Source of the DNA: Deltaproteobacteria bacterium
GTDB lineage: Bacteria; Myxococcota_A; Polyangia; Polyangiales; Ga0077539
Assembly: GCA_947477565.1 (NCBI GenBank)
Contig: CANJUR010000005.1
Location: 1-64,000, forward strand
DNA length: 64,000 bases
Direction: 5' to 3'
The position numbers and the translations under genes were made by a program. The notes under the pieces are model-generated. The model had not been told where the DNA came from. It did no database searches and was given only the letters and a program-made list of their open reading frames with translations. This document shows positions 47,894 to 56,928 of this stretch, piece by piece; the stretch's first letter is position 1; each line of letters begins with the position of its first letter.

Positions 47894-49342
47894 AGGAGGT
47901 CACGCCCAATACTTCGCCGCCTGGTTTTTGCCCGTTCCGCGACGGCCGCTGGTCTCGTTCTGGGCCTTCTTGCAGGCTGTCGCGCGGGCGGAACCAGCGT
48001 CTTCGTGCCCAGGCGGCGCACGGGCCCTGGAGCCGACGTGGAAGCGGGATATCCGGCCGGCGCGGACGTCTCGGAAATCAGCCTGAGCGCCCACGCAGTC
48101 ACCCGCACCCTTCACCGCGTCGAAACCACCCTCGGTGGCATCGCCCTCAGCGACGACGGTCGGACCCCTCTACATCGCGACGCTTCGCAACGACCCGAGC
48201 GCAGCGCTGTCCGACGAGTTTGCCCCGCACTTCAAGCACACCGTCGCGCGCTACGTTGTCGCAGCAGGCGTGGCGATTCGTGAAGTCGCCTCCGCAGACC
48301 TCCCCCGATCGCGGCCCGGATTGAACCCGCCCGTTGGGGACGCAGGCGCCACGGATCGATATGGCTCGTCGCTGAATCGAGCGACCTTGTACTGCGCCTC
48401 GACGCCGACAGGCTCACCGAGCACGAGCGCTTCGAGACACCCGGACGGCCGCGCGCAGGGATGTTGGCGGCGGACGGCAGCGTGTTGGTGTTTGAACACC
48501 CGAGACAGCAACTCACGGTGATCAACGCGGCAGCCGGGATTCGCACCGCCCACACCTGTGCAGCGCTCGCGCGTAACCCGCAGCCTGGAATATTTTACCG
48601 GGACGGGGATGCGCGCAGACCTCGGCGGGGCGCAGGTGATCGTCGGCGACGTGTGGTCGTGCGACCCCTGCCACGCCGACGGACTCACGGACCGCCTCGC
48701 CTGGCAGATCGGCCCCGGGACGTCGCATCGCAAGCTCTCCCCGGCGCTCACGCTCCTCGAAGGCACCCTGGCCCCTCGGGTGGCAGGGCAGCACCAGCGA
48801 CCTCAGCAGCACGGCGCGAACTGCCACGCTGGCCCTTTGCTCACGAGCCGGGCGCGCGTCGAGCGAAACGTGAACGACGGACCCTTAGCGGACATCGCGA
48901 GCCTCATCGGCACCGCACGGCGCCTGGCTGCGCTCGGGCTTGCAAGCGTCGCTCGCGGGAGCCGTCGAGTGGACGCGCGCATCGCTCGACACCACCCAAC
49001 GCTTTGAACTCACTCGCTGCCTCGCGGAGCTAAACCGGCCGGGAGTTCTTCGTCGCGGCAGAGCACCCGCGCCAGGGCGATTTCCTCCCGACCATCGACA
49101 CGATCACCCTGATCTTCTCCCAGCCCGTCTTCGATCGCGCGGAGAACCGCGCTCGCCTCCACATGAGCGACCTTCATCTCCCCGCCATGACTATTCGAGG
49201 GGCGTTTTCCGACGCAACCTCGAGCTTCGATGGCGACCTCGCCGACATCGACGGCGGTCTCCGCGGGTACACCCTGGCCGCGCCCGGCTACGGGGTCCGC
49301 GATCTGCTCTGGAGCCTCGTCCGCGCCGTGTCGCGTCAGTAA
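47894..49342 (+). pseudogene. Multiply frameshifted lipoprotein pseudogene
   Basis: A single coding signal runs through shifting frames from about 47909 to a TAA at 49342. AGGAGG (47894-47899) lies 9 bases before ATA 47909, where the sequence LRRLVFARSATAAGLVLG and LLAGC form an ideal lipoprotein signal, so the start ATG seems mutated to ATA. An in-frame GTG at 47864 is the only other start. Frame changes are needed near 48158, 48340, 48590, 48775 and 49040, with stops in every single frame; likely further shifts occur near 48870 and 48940. Pieces that read as protein include SIWLVAESSDLVLRLDADRL, VIVGDVWSCDPCHADG and FFVAAEHPRQGDFLPTIDTI. The family is unknown. Confidence 0.65.
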
Positions 49343-49379
49343 CTCAAAGCGACCCGGCGGTACGTGCTACCGCGCGCGG

Positions 49380-51788
49380 ATGCGCCTTCCCTCCCGTCTC
49401 GCTCTCGCCCTCGGGCTCCCGCTGGTCCCAGTGACCGCGGGGGCGCAGACCTTCTGCTTCGCCCCCACCACCACCGCCACGCCCACAACGCACGTGACGG
49501 CCGCGATCACCGATCGCTTCCGCTCGCGCGCAGACTGCCGCTACGGCGTGCGAACCGTCGGCGGAACATCGCTCCGCGACAACCTTACGCTCCCCGATGC
49601 AGAGCGCGATCTGCCCACCTTCTTGCGCGACATCGGACTCCCACCGGCCCGCCATGACCTCGCGGCCGACCTCGAGGTGTTCGGTCTCCCACCCACCGTC
49701 GGCCCCGATGCTCCGCCAGCCCAGACTCTGGCCCTCCGCCCCTGCCTCGCACACCTCGGCGAGGGAACCACCGCGGTGCAGTTCGAGCGCACCCCCACGG
49801 GCGACCTTCGTCTCACCGGACCGCGCCTCACTGCCTGCCCGGTCGATGGCGTCGATCTCCTCGTCGTCGATGGCTCCGAGGCGCCGACGCTGCTCACCGC
49901 GACCGCGGGCGCACACCTCCTCGGCCTGGGCGCGGCTCAAACCGTGGACATCCCGCAGTCCGTGGCCGCCGCGGGTATCTACCTCCGACGCCGCGGCGGC
50001 GACCTCGCCCTGAGAGTCGACAGCATGCGCTTCACCGACCCCGAGACGCCCCTTCAACGGCTCTTCACCGATGGCCAGTCGCGCTGGTTCGACACCGACT
50101 GGCGTCGCGGAGAACTCCGTCTCACGCCGCGCCCAGACATCTTCGCCCGTGACCCCATGCGCTGGAGCGAACTCGTCACCGCCGCAGCCGCAAACGCCCT
50201 CGTCCTCACCGGCAACCCCGACCGCGATGGCACCGCGACCACCTTCGCCGCCCGCGTCGATGCCGACGGTGGCGCGCTCACCATCCCCGACGACGCCGTG
50301 CGATCGGTCATGCGACGGCACTACGGCGCCCCAGGCGGCGCGATGGCCCCCAGCCGACGCGACTGGACCGAAGTGCTCGGATCGCTCCGGCTGTGCCACG
50401 CCAACCGGTACACCCCAGCGCCGACGCGCAACGCCCGCGCAGCGCCCGCCGAACTCGCCGCTCTGCGATGTGTGGCCCTCGCACAGGTCGCGCCGCTGAC
50501 GACCACCGGACTGCCCGGGGCGTTCACTCTCGAGCGGCACCTCGACGTCTTCACGCGCTCCGAGGGAGGCGTCGCGGTCAGCCAGGCCAGCGCGGGCGAG
50601 GCCACGCAGGTGCCCCTGGACGCCGAAGCCCCCGTGCAGATCGCCACCGTCGGCGACCGCGTGCTCGCACCCGATGCGCTCCCGCCCAACAGCCGCCTGG
50701 TGCTCTGCCCGACCACCGCCGAACAGGGACAGCGCGAAGGCGTCGCCCTCGACGCGCACGGCACACACACCTTCGAAGACCGCGCCGCAGGCCTCTGGCA
50801 AGTCGTCCTGCGCCCCGCAGACGACCCGCGCTGCGCCCCGCAAGACCTCGCGCTGGCCCGCATCGCCGTGCTCCGACCGCGCGACGCGTGGCTCCCCCTC
50901 GGCCTCGTCGATCACGGCGAGATGTCCCTCGGCGACCCGTGGAGTTCGGTGCCGGGAGCAGGCGATGACACGTTCGCTTTCTCCGCCCGCGACGGCCTGC
51001 CGGAGTGGCGTCTCGCGACCACGCCGGATGTCACCGCAGCCATCAACGCCTTCCGTGCCTTCAGCACCGACCCCGAACACGCCGCCGAAGACAGCGCCCG
51101 CATCCACCGGGTCGTCCCCACGCGGCTCAGCGTGGAGCCCGAGGTGTCCGCGCCCGGACGCAGCGCCCTGATGGTGCTGCTCGCGGAGGGCGACGCCTGC
51201 CCGCGCTCGCCGGACGACCTCATCCGCAACCTCCGCGCGCTGCCCGCAGAGGCGACCTTCCATGCCTTTCTCGCCACCGAGCGCGCCCCCGATGACTCCG
51301 GGCCCCGGTTCACCTGCCTCGCCCGCGCACGCCTCCGAGCCATCCCGGCGCTGATCCACCGCAGCGCCGACGCCGGACCGTTCTACTTCCGCTTTGGCCT
51401 GCCGGGCAGCGTCGAACTCCGCGCGCAGTACGAGCTGCACTCCACCTGCAACCGCGCCGACTGCGCCTCTATCGGCGTCGCCGCCCCGCTCATCTACGCC
51501 CGCGTCTCGCCCCGCGCGCGGATCATGTCTTGGCTCACCCTCGACGTGTCCATCCCCGTGCTGCTGCTCGCCTCGCCGGGCAACGGCCGCGCGCTCCACA
51601 CAGGAACAGGCCTCGACATCACCCTCTCCGGCGGTCCCTTCTCCCTGCCCCGGCTGATCAGCTTCGGCGTGCTCATCCAGCCGACGGTGTTTGGCGTAGC
51701 GCCCTCGGGTGCCGACAGCGCGGTCAACATCGCGCTCCACCTCGGCGTGAACATCAACACCCTCTTCGACCTCCTCCGGGGGCTTTGA
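49380..51788 (+). CDS. Large exported protein, function unknown
   Basis: 802 residues from ATG 49380, 37 bp after the pseudogene. Residues 1-22 form a signal peptide (MRLPSRLALALGLPLVPVTA, then GAQ). The long middle part is rich in Ala, Pro, Arg and Thr with scattered cysteines and no recognised domain. The final 150 residues have a strand-like pattern (GPFYFRFGLPGSVELRAQYE, ARVSPRARIMSWLTLDVSIP, VNIALHLGVNINTLFDLLRG), which could be an envelope-facing beta domain. The frame is intact for its full length, unlike the gene before it. It is followed after 3 bp by the OmpA-like lipoprotein gene, so the two are one operon. Confidence 0.7.
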   Translation: MRLPSRLALALGLPLVPVTAGAQTFCFAPTTTATPTTHVTAAITDRFRSRADCRYGVRTVGGTSLRDNLTLPDAERDLPTFLRDIGLPPARHDLAADLEVFGLPPTVGPDAPPAQTLALRPCLAHLGEGTTAVQFERTPTGDLRLTGPRLTACPVDGVDLLVVDGSEAPTLLTATAGAHLLGLGAAQTVDIPQSVAAAGIYLRRRGGDLALRVDSMRFTDPETPLQRLFTDGQSRWFDTDWRRGELRLTPRPDIFARDPMRWSELVTAAAANALVLTGNPDRDGTATTFAARVDADGGALTIPDDAVRSVMRRHYGAPGGAMAPSRRDWTEVLGSLRLCHANRYTPAPTRNARAAPAELAALRCVALAQVAPLTTTGLPGAFTLERHLDVFTRSEGGVAVSQASAGEATQVPLDAEAPVQIATVGDRVLAPDALPPNSRLVLCPTTAEQGQREGVALDAHGTHTFEDRAAGLWQVVLRPADDPRCAPQDLALARIAVLRPRDAWLPLGLVDHGEMSLGDPWSSVPGAGDDTFAFSARDGLPEWRLATTPDVTAAINAFRAFSTDPEHAAEDSARIHRVVPTRLSVEPEVSAPGRSALMVLLAEGDACPRSPDDLIRNLRALPAEATFHAFLATERAPDDSGPRFTCLARARLRAIPALIHRSADAGPFYFRFGLPGSVELRAQYELHSTCNRADCASIGVAAPLIYARVSPRARIMSWLTLDVSIPVLLLASPGNGRALHTGTGLDITLSGGPFSLPRLISFGVLIQPTVFGVAPSGADSAVNIALHLGVNINTLFDLLRGL

Positions 51789-51791
51789 TCC

Positions 51792-52910
51792 ATGCGCCGC
51801 TCCGCTGTCTTCGCCGTCGTCCTCCTCGGTTGCGCGCCCACTACCTTCTCTCGCGCGCCTGCCGCCCCGGCCTATCCCCCGCGTGCCGCCGCGCGCACGG
51901 TCATCGACCCGCACGCCGACCGCGAACGCATCGACGAGGGGCAGCGCGCGCTGCACCAGCGGGTTCCGGCTGCGGTGGCGATGCTTCGCGACTCCATCGA
52001 GCGCATCGTCTCGCAGCTTGGCGAGCAGTGCGTGCCACACAACCCCGACGGCGACGGCCTCCACTGGCAGGTCTCCTGCGCGACGGAGACCCTCTTCGGC
52101 CTCGGGGCGTTCGAGCCCCGCACGGACACCGTTCTCGCCCGCTGGCGCCTCGTCGGCCAGACCCTCGCGCAGCTTCAACTCGACGCCAGCTCCGACGCCC
52201 GCTCGCTCCGCGTGGCCATCTCGGGCTTCGCCGACCATGTTCAGTTCGCCAGCGACCGCCCCTGCCCCGAGCTCGCCTCCTTCTGGAACACCGCCCTCCC
52301 CCCCACCACCGACCACCGCTCTCGCAACGCGGCGCTCAGCTTCTGCCGCGCCGCCCGCATGGCCCGGGAGATCGCCTGCGCGTCTCTTCCCGCCGGTCGC
52401 TGCACCTCCGCCGCCCTGGCCGCGCGCCCAACGCTGGCGTTTGCCGTCTTCGGCGGGAGCACCACCGTCCTCGACCGCGCCCTGGAGCACTTCACCACCC
52501 CCGTCACGCTCACCGGCGTCGGCACCACCCGCTGCGCCTGCCAGCACTTCGCAGCCGACGTCTATGGTCCGCCGGTCGCGTCGGGCGTGAGCTTCGCGGC
52601 GTGCCCGACCGAACCCGATCGCCTCTTCGAATGCGAAGACGCCCGCCGGGTCGAGCTCGACGTGTGGCTCGACGTCGATCCGCAGGTGCCGAGCAACACG
52701 TGCCGCGCGCAGGCGAGCGACCCCAACGCGCGCGCCCTGCTCTGCTACCAGGACGCCTACCAGGCTCTCTCGCACCAGAGCGCCCTGCCACGCCCGCGCA
52801 CCACCGTAGTGACCGACGCGTGCGCCACGCCCAACCCCCTCGGCTGGCTCGAGGGACGCCCTCGCAACACCGCCCGCCCTTGCGCCGCGGAGGTCAGCGT
52901 CGCGCGATAG
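51792..52910 (+). CDS. Lipoprotein with possible divergent OmpA-like domain
   Basis: 372 residues from ATG 51792. The signal MRRSAVFAVVLLGCA has the lipobox LLGC. A helical segment (about 50-85) leads to a region resembling an OmpA C-terminal domain: RLVGQTLAQLQLDASSDARS, LRVAISGFADHV, then RNAALSFCRAARMAREI, which parallels the (v)xIxGhTD and NxxLSxxRAxxV signatures of peptidoglycan-binding OmpA domains. Conservation is poor: the Asp is present, the second Arg is kept. The C-terminal 130 residues hold about seven Cys. The gene forms an operon with the 802-residue protein upstream. Its role is unknown. Confidence 0.6.
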   Translation: MRRSAVFAVVLLGCAPTTFSRAPAAPAYPPRAAARTVIDPHADRERIDEGQRALHQRVPAAVAMLRDSIERIVSQLGEQCVPHNPDGDGLHWQVSCATETLFGLGAFEPRTDTVLARWRLVGQTLAQLQLDASSDARSLRVAISGFADHVQFASDRPCPELASFWNTALPPTTDHRSRNAALSFCRAARMAREIACASLPAGRCTSAALAARPTLAFAVFGGSTTVLDRALEHFTTPVTLTGVGTTRCACQHFAADVYGPPVASGVSFAACPTEPDRLFECEDARRVELDVWLDVDPQVPSNTCRAQASDPNARALLCYQDAYQALSHQSALPRPRTTVVTDACATPNPLGWLEGRPRNTARPCAAEVSVAR

Positions 52911-53373
52911 GGGAGAGAGCTTCTCGCGGGCGGTCTGCACAGCGACGGCCTCCGCGAGCCTCCGGCGTGTCGCTCAGAAGGCACGCTCGTTCCCCGGTTG
53001 CCCCCGCGAAGGCAGCACTCGAACCGGCACGCATCGCGATCCGATGCCGTACGCAGGGACTCGCACTTTCGCGCGCAACACCCGCTCGGGGAAGCACCGG
53101 AGCGGTGACGGAGGGTGCCGCAACGGGGTGGGAGAGTGCCGCAACGGGTCGGGAGAGTGCCGCAGCGGGTCGGGAGGGTGCCGCAGCGGGTTGGGAGAGT
53201 GCCGCAACGGGTCGGGAGAGTGCCGCAACGGGTCGGGAGAGTGCTGCAACGGGTTGGGAGAGTGCCGCAGCGGGTCGGGAGGGTTGAGAGCGCGCGGCAG
53301 CGGGGAAGAGGGCTCGTGCAAACACCGACGCTCCTCGATGAAAAACGAGGGGACGCCTCAGCCCGGCTGCACG
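52911..53373. other. Convergent intergenic region with minisatellite
   Basis: 463 bp between two convergent genes. It is filled by the 21-bp tandem repeat at 53115-53282 and flanking unique sequence. The open frames through it follow from the repeat being a multiple of three and are not convincing genes. I see no classical terminator hairpin with a T-run. Confidence 0.6.
53115..53282. repeat. 21-bp tandem repeat, 8 copies
   Basis: Eight head-to-tail units of the form GTGCCGCAACGGGTCGGGAGA with few substitutions (A/G at position 9, C/T at position 15). All eight are exactly 21 bp. It is intergenic, between genes that converge on it. The core CGGGTCGGGAGA resembles the 18-bp repeat unit of the lipoprotein gene at 56351-56600, both G-rich on the same strand, but the units are not the same. 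Copy number is likely to vary between strains. Confidence 0.9.
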
Positions 53374-56300
53374 TCAACGAGCGGCGGGCGACACCCACAC
53401 CAGACGGTAATCGGTGGGCCGCGGGTTGGGAACATTGAAGGTCAGAGACCAACTGCTGTCGTCGGCGTCGTAGTTGGCCTGCCACCAGTCGTTGCCCGAT
53501 ACCGACTGATCGACCCTCACCCAGGTGCCTGCGTTCTGCCGCTGGAGGTGCCATCCGTCGTGTCGGGGCAGGCGGTGAAACGTCATTGCGACGTAGCCGC
53601 TGCCGCCCGACAAGGTGAGTTCGGCGGCGACGGCGGCGGGAACGGCGTCGACCTCTACGGGCTGGGTTCGCCGCAAGGTGCCAGTTCGTACCTGGACCGA
53701 AAGCCGATTGGCCATCGCGAGTTGGCGAATGATGTCCGTGGTGTTGAAAGACGCGGCAGGAAGCCCGGTGAGAAACGCCGATCGGCCGTAGTACGCAGCC
53801 TGGACAGCGGGAGGAACCACATACTCGATGGTTGCCCGCAGCGTGCTGCCGGCCGGGACGAAACGGGTGCGCCCAGCACACGGAGCACCGCACCACGGCG
53901 AGCCGGTGCCGCCGGGCAGGGCGAGTTCAAATGCCATCTGCGAGAATCGATTGAAGGTGCGCCGTACGTTGATGTGTGGAGTTCGGACGATGGTGCCGCC
54001 GATGTTCGCCTCGTAACTGCGAATCATGAACCCCACTTGCGCCAGATGCTCATTGAGCGTGTCGCCCGGAACCGGCGTCGCCCCGTAAAGCGCAACCCAC
54101 GGAGCATCTCCCGGTAGCGGGATTCCGCGGTCTTCGACGCGCGCGTAGCCAGTGGTCCGGTGATCCGGTACGGGTTGATCGAACAGCACGCCGGCCTCGT
54201 TGCCGTACGCGTAGCGCGTGAAGGAGTTATCTCCGTAACCGTCCGCGGCCATCTGGAAGAACGCGAGCCGGTCGTACGTGACGTCCTGCAGGAAGCGATA
54301 TTCGAGCTGGTAGTAGACGCGCAGCAGGTCGTCCGTGCGACCCAGTCGCGCGCGGATGCGGCCCTCAATGCGGCCGTCGGTCGAGACCCCGGCGTACACG
54401 GCGTCCGTCAGGTTGGGACCGTTCATCGCGTGGTGCGTGCGCACTCGCGCGAGACGCCGAAGAACAGTCGGTTCGCCCGCCGTGGTGTAACGAAGGAAGT
54501 CCGCACCGCCAACGTTTCCGGTCCAGTTCCAGACCCGGCCCGCGTTGACGAGGAAAGGACGGACGTCATCGACCATCGAACGGTTGGCGGTCTGGTCAGG
54601 ATCGTAAGTGACACTCTCGCCAAACGCGCCGAGGGCCGACTCTTCCCAGTGCCCGGTGGCCTGGTCGTTCCAGCCGATGAGACTGAGTTGGGCGTGCGAG
54701 GCGGCATACGTCTCCCCCCACCGGGAACTGACTGCAGTCAGTTCAAGCGTAGTCGGTGCGGGGCCGAACGTGGGCTGGGCGTAGAGGTGATACCAGTTGG
54801 AAGGCCCGGTGAGGTGCCAGTTCTTCGACACCTGCAGCGGGATGCCGACGGGCTCGCCGGCGCCGTCACGAAACAGAAAAGCACCGCCGGTGACGTACCA
54901 GGTGATGCCTTCCACGCCGGACATCGCCAACGGCACGGCCATCCCCGCCGCTCCATGAGTGTCTACGACGATGCGGTGACGCCCATACCAGTTATGAATC
55001 TCTGGACGTGCGTCATAGTCGAAACGCGATCCGCTCGCGCCCGCGGAGGCGAGAGTCTGTAGCGGTACGTTGAATGCGCCGAGGCGTTCGTCCCAGATCA
55101 CCGGGTGCATCGAGCGCGCCGCACCCGTCCGGTCGAGCAGTGTGTAGGCGACGCCCACGGAGGCCGCGGGATCAAGGTACATCGCGAGTTCCTGCGGCGT
55201 GACGGCGTCCGCCGGAAAGGCCAGCAGTGACACCGGGAGCGGCTGGCCCGCGGCCACCGCGCGGGTGCGCGACACGGTCACGGTGGACCCGCTGTAGACC
55301 AACTGCGTGGTCGCGCCTGCGACCGTGGACGCGACGAATACCCAGCCTGTTCCAGCGTCGTCCACGAGTCGGAGGGCGCGCCCTGGGATAAGCCACGTGG
55401 CGCGCGGGAAAGCCTCAATAAATGGACCCGACAGGCCAATGGTCGCAGTGGCGGGTTGGCCCACGGTCCAGGCCGACGACGAGGCCGTGTGCGTGAAGAC
55501 CACATGGCGCGGCATGGAGGCGATTTCGACCTTGCCGGCATACGCCGGATCGGCCGATGCCCGCACCGTGGGTATCTCGACCCAGTTCATGAACCGCCCA
55601 GCGTCTACGAGTCTGGAGCGTCCGATGACATTGGAGTTGTTGCCCAGAAACTGATCGGCGCGCGCCAGGGTGCCACCGACGCCCGCCTCGAAGCGCACAT
55701 GCGCCGCAGCCAGGCTGTCTACGTCGGTGACGGGCCGACCGAGGGCATCTTCGACGGTGGTCGAGCGCGACACGCGGCCGAGTGTGACGAGATCGCCAGT
55801 CTCCTCGTTGAACGACATTCCATAGTAGCCAGTCAGGAAGTGCATGACCCGAGACACGGCGGGGTTCTCCACGGGGCGGTGGTTGCCGGGCCAATACCAG
55901 TAGGTATAAGCGCGCGGATCCTGGCGGGCGACGGAGGCCAACGGGACGCAGACCGGCGAGGCGTCATCGCGACGCCGCGGAAATCCCCGGAGCGCCTCAT
56001 CACAGACGCCGTCGAGGGTGCACGCGTCGCCGTCGTCTACGGGCACCGGTGGGGCGCTGGAGACGCAGCCGAGGAGGGGGTCACAGCGCTCGACGCCATC
56101 GCAGAAACGGCCGTTGTCGCAGGGGGCATCCACGGGCGAGTGGGTGATCCTCCGCGCCGATTCGTCGCAGCGGTCGTCGGTGCAGGGGACGCGGTCATCG
56201 ACCGGTGGCGACGTACCGGGCTGGCACCCCAGCACGCGGTCGCAGGTCTCCACGCCGTTGCAGAAGAGCGCGTCGTCACAGTCGCAGCGCCGCTCACACC

Positions 56301-56721
56301 GCAGCCCCCAGGTGTTGGGCGGACAGGTCTCCGGCGCAGCAACGTCCTCAAGCGAGGCCGTGTCGGGGAGCGAGGCCGTGTCGGGAAGAGAGGCCGTGTC
56401 GGGGAGCGAGTTCGTGTCGGGGAGCGAGTCCGCGTCGGGAACAGAGGCCGTGTCCGGGAGAGAGGCTGCGTCGGGGAGCGAGTCCGCGTCGGGGAGAGAG
56501 GCCGTGTCGGGGAGAGAGGCCGTGTCGGGAAGCGAGGCCGTGTCGGGAAGCGAGGCCGTGTCGGGAAGCGAGGCCGTGTCGGGAAGAGAGGCCGCGTCGA
56601 CCGTCGAATCGGGCGCCGGGGCGGTGGGGCTCCCGGCGCCGCTGCATCCCCAGCCGAAAACGATGAGTGCCAAGGCCGGCAAGTGGACGCGGTGGGCTTT
56701 GCCTCGGAGCGACGTTCGCAT
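53374..56721 (-). CDS. Large repeat-bearing Cys-rich lipoprotein
   Basis: 1,115 residues. The signal ends in the lipobox FGWGC. Residues about 41-130 are a tandem hexapeptide, ASLPDT and variants, about 14 copies. Residues about 140-260 hold Cys-rich modules of the myxobacterial type: DDALFCNGVETCDRVLGCQP, CTDDRCDE and FCDGVERCDPLLGC. The long C-terminal part (about 270-1115) is strand-rich and aromatic, with SNWYHLYAQPTFGPAPTTLE, YQLEYRFLQDVTYDRLAFFQ and WWQANYDADDSSWSLTF. The last two fit carbohydrate-binding or carbohydrate-active folds, though I cannot name a family. It probably sits on the outer surface. It is intact and shows no frameshift. Confidence 0.75.
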   Translation of the reverse strand: MRTSLRGKAHRVHLPALALIVFGWGCSGAGSPTAPAPDSTVDAASLPDTASLPDTASLPDTASLPDTASLPDTASLPDADSLPDAASLPDTASVPDADSLPDTNSLPDTASLPDTASLPDTASLEDVAAPETCPPNTWGLRCERRCDCDDALFCNGVETCDRVLGCQPGTSPPVDDRVPCTDDRCDESARRITHSPVDAPCDNGRFCDGVERCDPLLGCVSSAPPVPVDDGDACTLDGVCDEALRGFPRRRDDASPVCVPLASVARQDPRAYTYWYWPGNHRPVENPAVSRVMHFLTGYYGMSFNEETGDLVTLGRVSRSTTVEDALGRPVTDVDSLAAAHVRFEAGVGGTLARADQFLGNNSNVIGRSRLVDAGRFMNWVEIPTVRASADPAYAGKVEIASMPRHVVFTHTASSSAWTVGQPATATIGLSGPFIEAFPRATWLIPGRALRLVDDAGTGWVFVASTVAGATTQLVYSGSTVTVSRTRAVAAGQPLPVSLLAFPADAVTPQELAMYLDPAASVGVAYTLLDRTGAARSMHPVIWDERLGAFNVPLQTLASAGASGSRFDYDARPEIHNWYGRHRIVVDTHGAAGMAVPLAMSGVEGITWYVTGGAFLFRDGAGEPVGIPLQVSKNWHLTGPSNWYHLYAQPTFGPAPTTLELTAVSSRWGETYAASHAQLSLIGWNDQATGHWEESALGAFGESVTYDPDQTANRSMVDDVRPFLVNAGRVWNWTGNVGGADFLRYTTAGEPTVLRRLARVRTHHAMNGPNLTDAVYAGVSTDGRIEGRIRARLGRTDDLLRVYYQLEYRFLQDVTYDRLAFFQMAADGYGDNSFTRYAYGNEAGVLFDQPVPDHRTTGYARVEDRGIPLPGDAPWVALYGATPVPGDTLNEHLAQVGFMIRSYEANIGGTIVRTPHINVRRTFNRFSQMAFELALPGGTGSPWCGAPCAGRTRFVPAGSTLRATIEYVVPPAVQAAYYGRSAFLTGLPAASFNTTDIIRQLAMANRLSVQVRTGTLRRTQPVEVDAVPAAVAAELTLSGGSGYVAMTFHRLPRHDGWHLQRQNAGTWVRVDQSVSGNDWWQANYDADDSSWSLTFNVPNPRPTDYRLVWVSPAAR
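56351..56600 (-). repeat. 18-bp coding tandem repeat
   Basis: About 14 copies of an 18-bp unit (plus-strand form GTGTCGGGRAGMGAGGCC) inside the lipoprotein gene at 53374-56721, where they encode ASLPDT with variants ASLPDA, DSLPDA, ASVPDA and NSLPDT. Period is constant, so copy-number change keeps the frame. It forms an extended spacer right after the lipidated cysteine. Confidence 0.92.
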
Positions 56722-56928
56722 GGCGGATCATTAACCCGATGAGGAGCGGCCCCGCATCAGGAGAAAGTGACGTCCGGCGGCTAAACCCTCTCGCACCGCG
56801 CGGCGCTCAGCGTCTGCCGCGCCCGCTGCCGGGCCTCCCGGAAGGCATTCGGGTCTTCCCGGCAGCGATGTCAGGTCACCTGCGGTCGATCGGGGTCTTC
56901 CCGGCGGCGATCATGGTGCTGCGCCCGC

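Noticed and set aside
47648-47908. Extending the frameshifted lipoprotein gene upstream to the in-frame ATG at 47648
   Set aside because: That part is antisense to deoC and lacks a signal peptide; the lipoprotein signal begins at the ATA at 47909.
49344-52940. A 1,198-codon open frame on the minus strand, antisense to the two exported-protein genes
   Set aside because: It has the composition expected of a shadow frame in GC-rich DNA (Gly/Ala/Glu/Arg/Val), no signal peptide or domain, and covers two genes that each have a signal peptide and start site.
53044-54117. A plus-strand frame of 357 codons across the 21-bp minisatellite and the lipoprotein 3' end
   Set aside because: It exists because the repeat is a multiple of three and then runs antisense to the 1,115-residue lipoprotein gene; no start site or domain.
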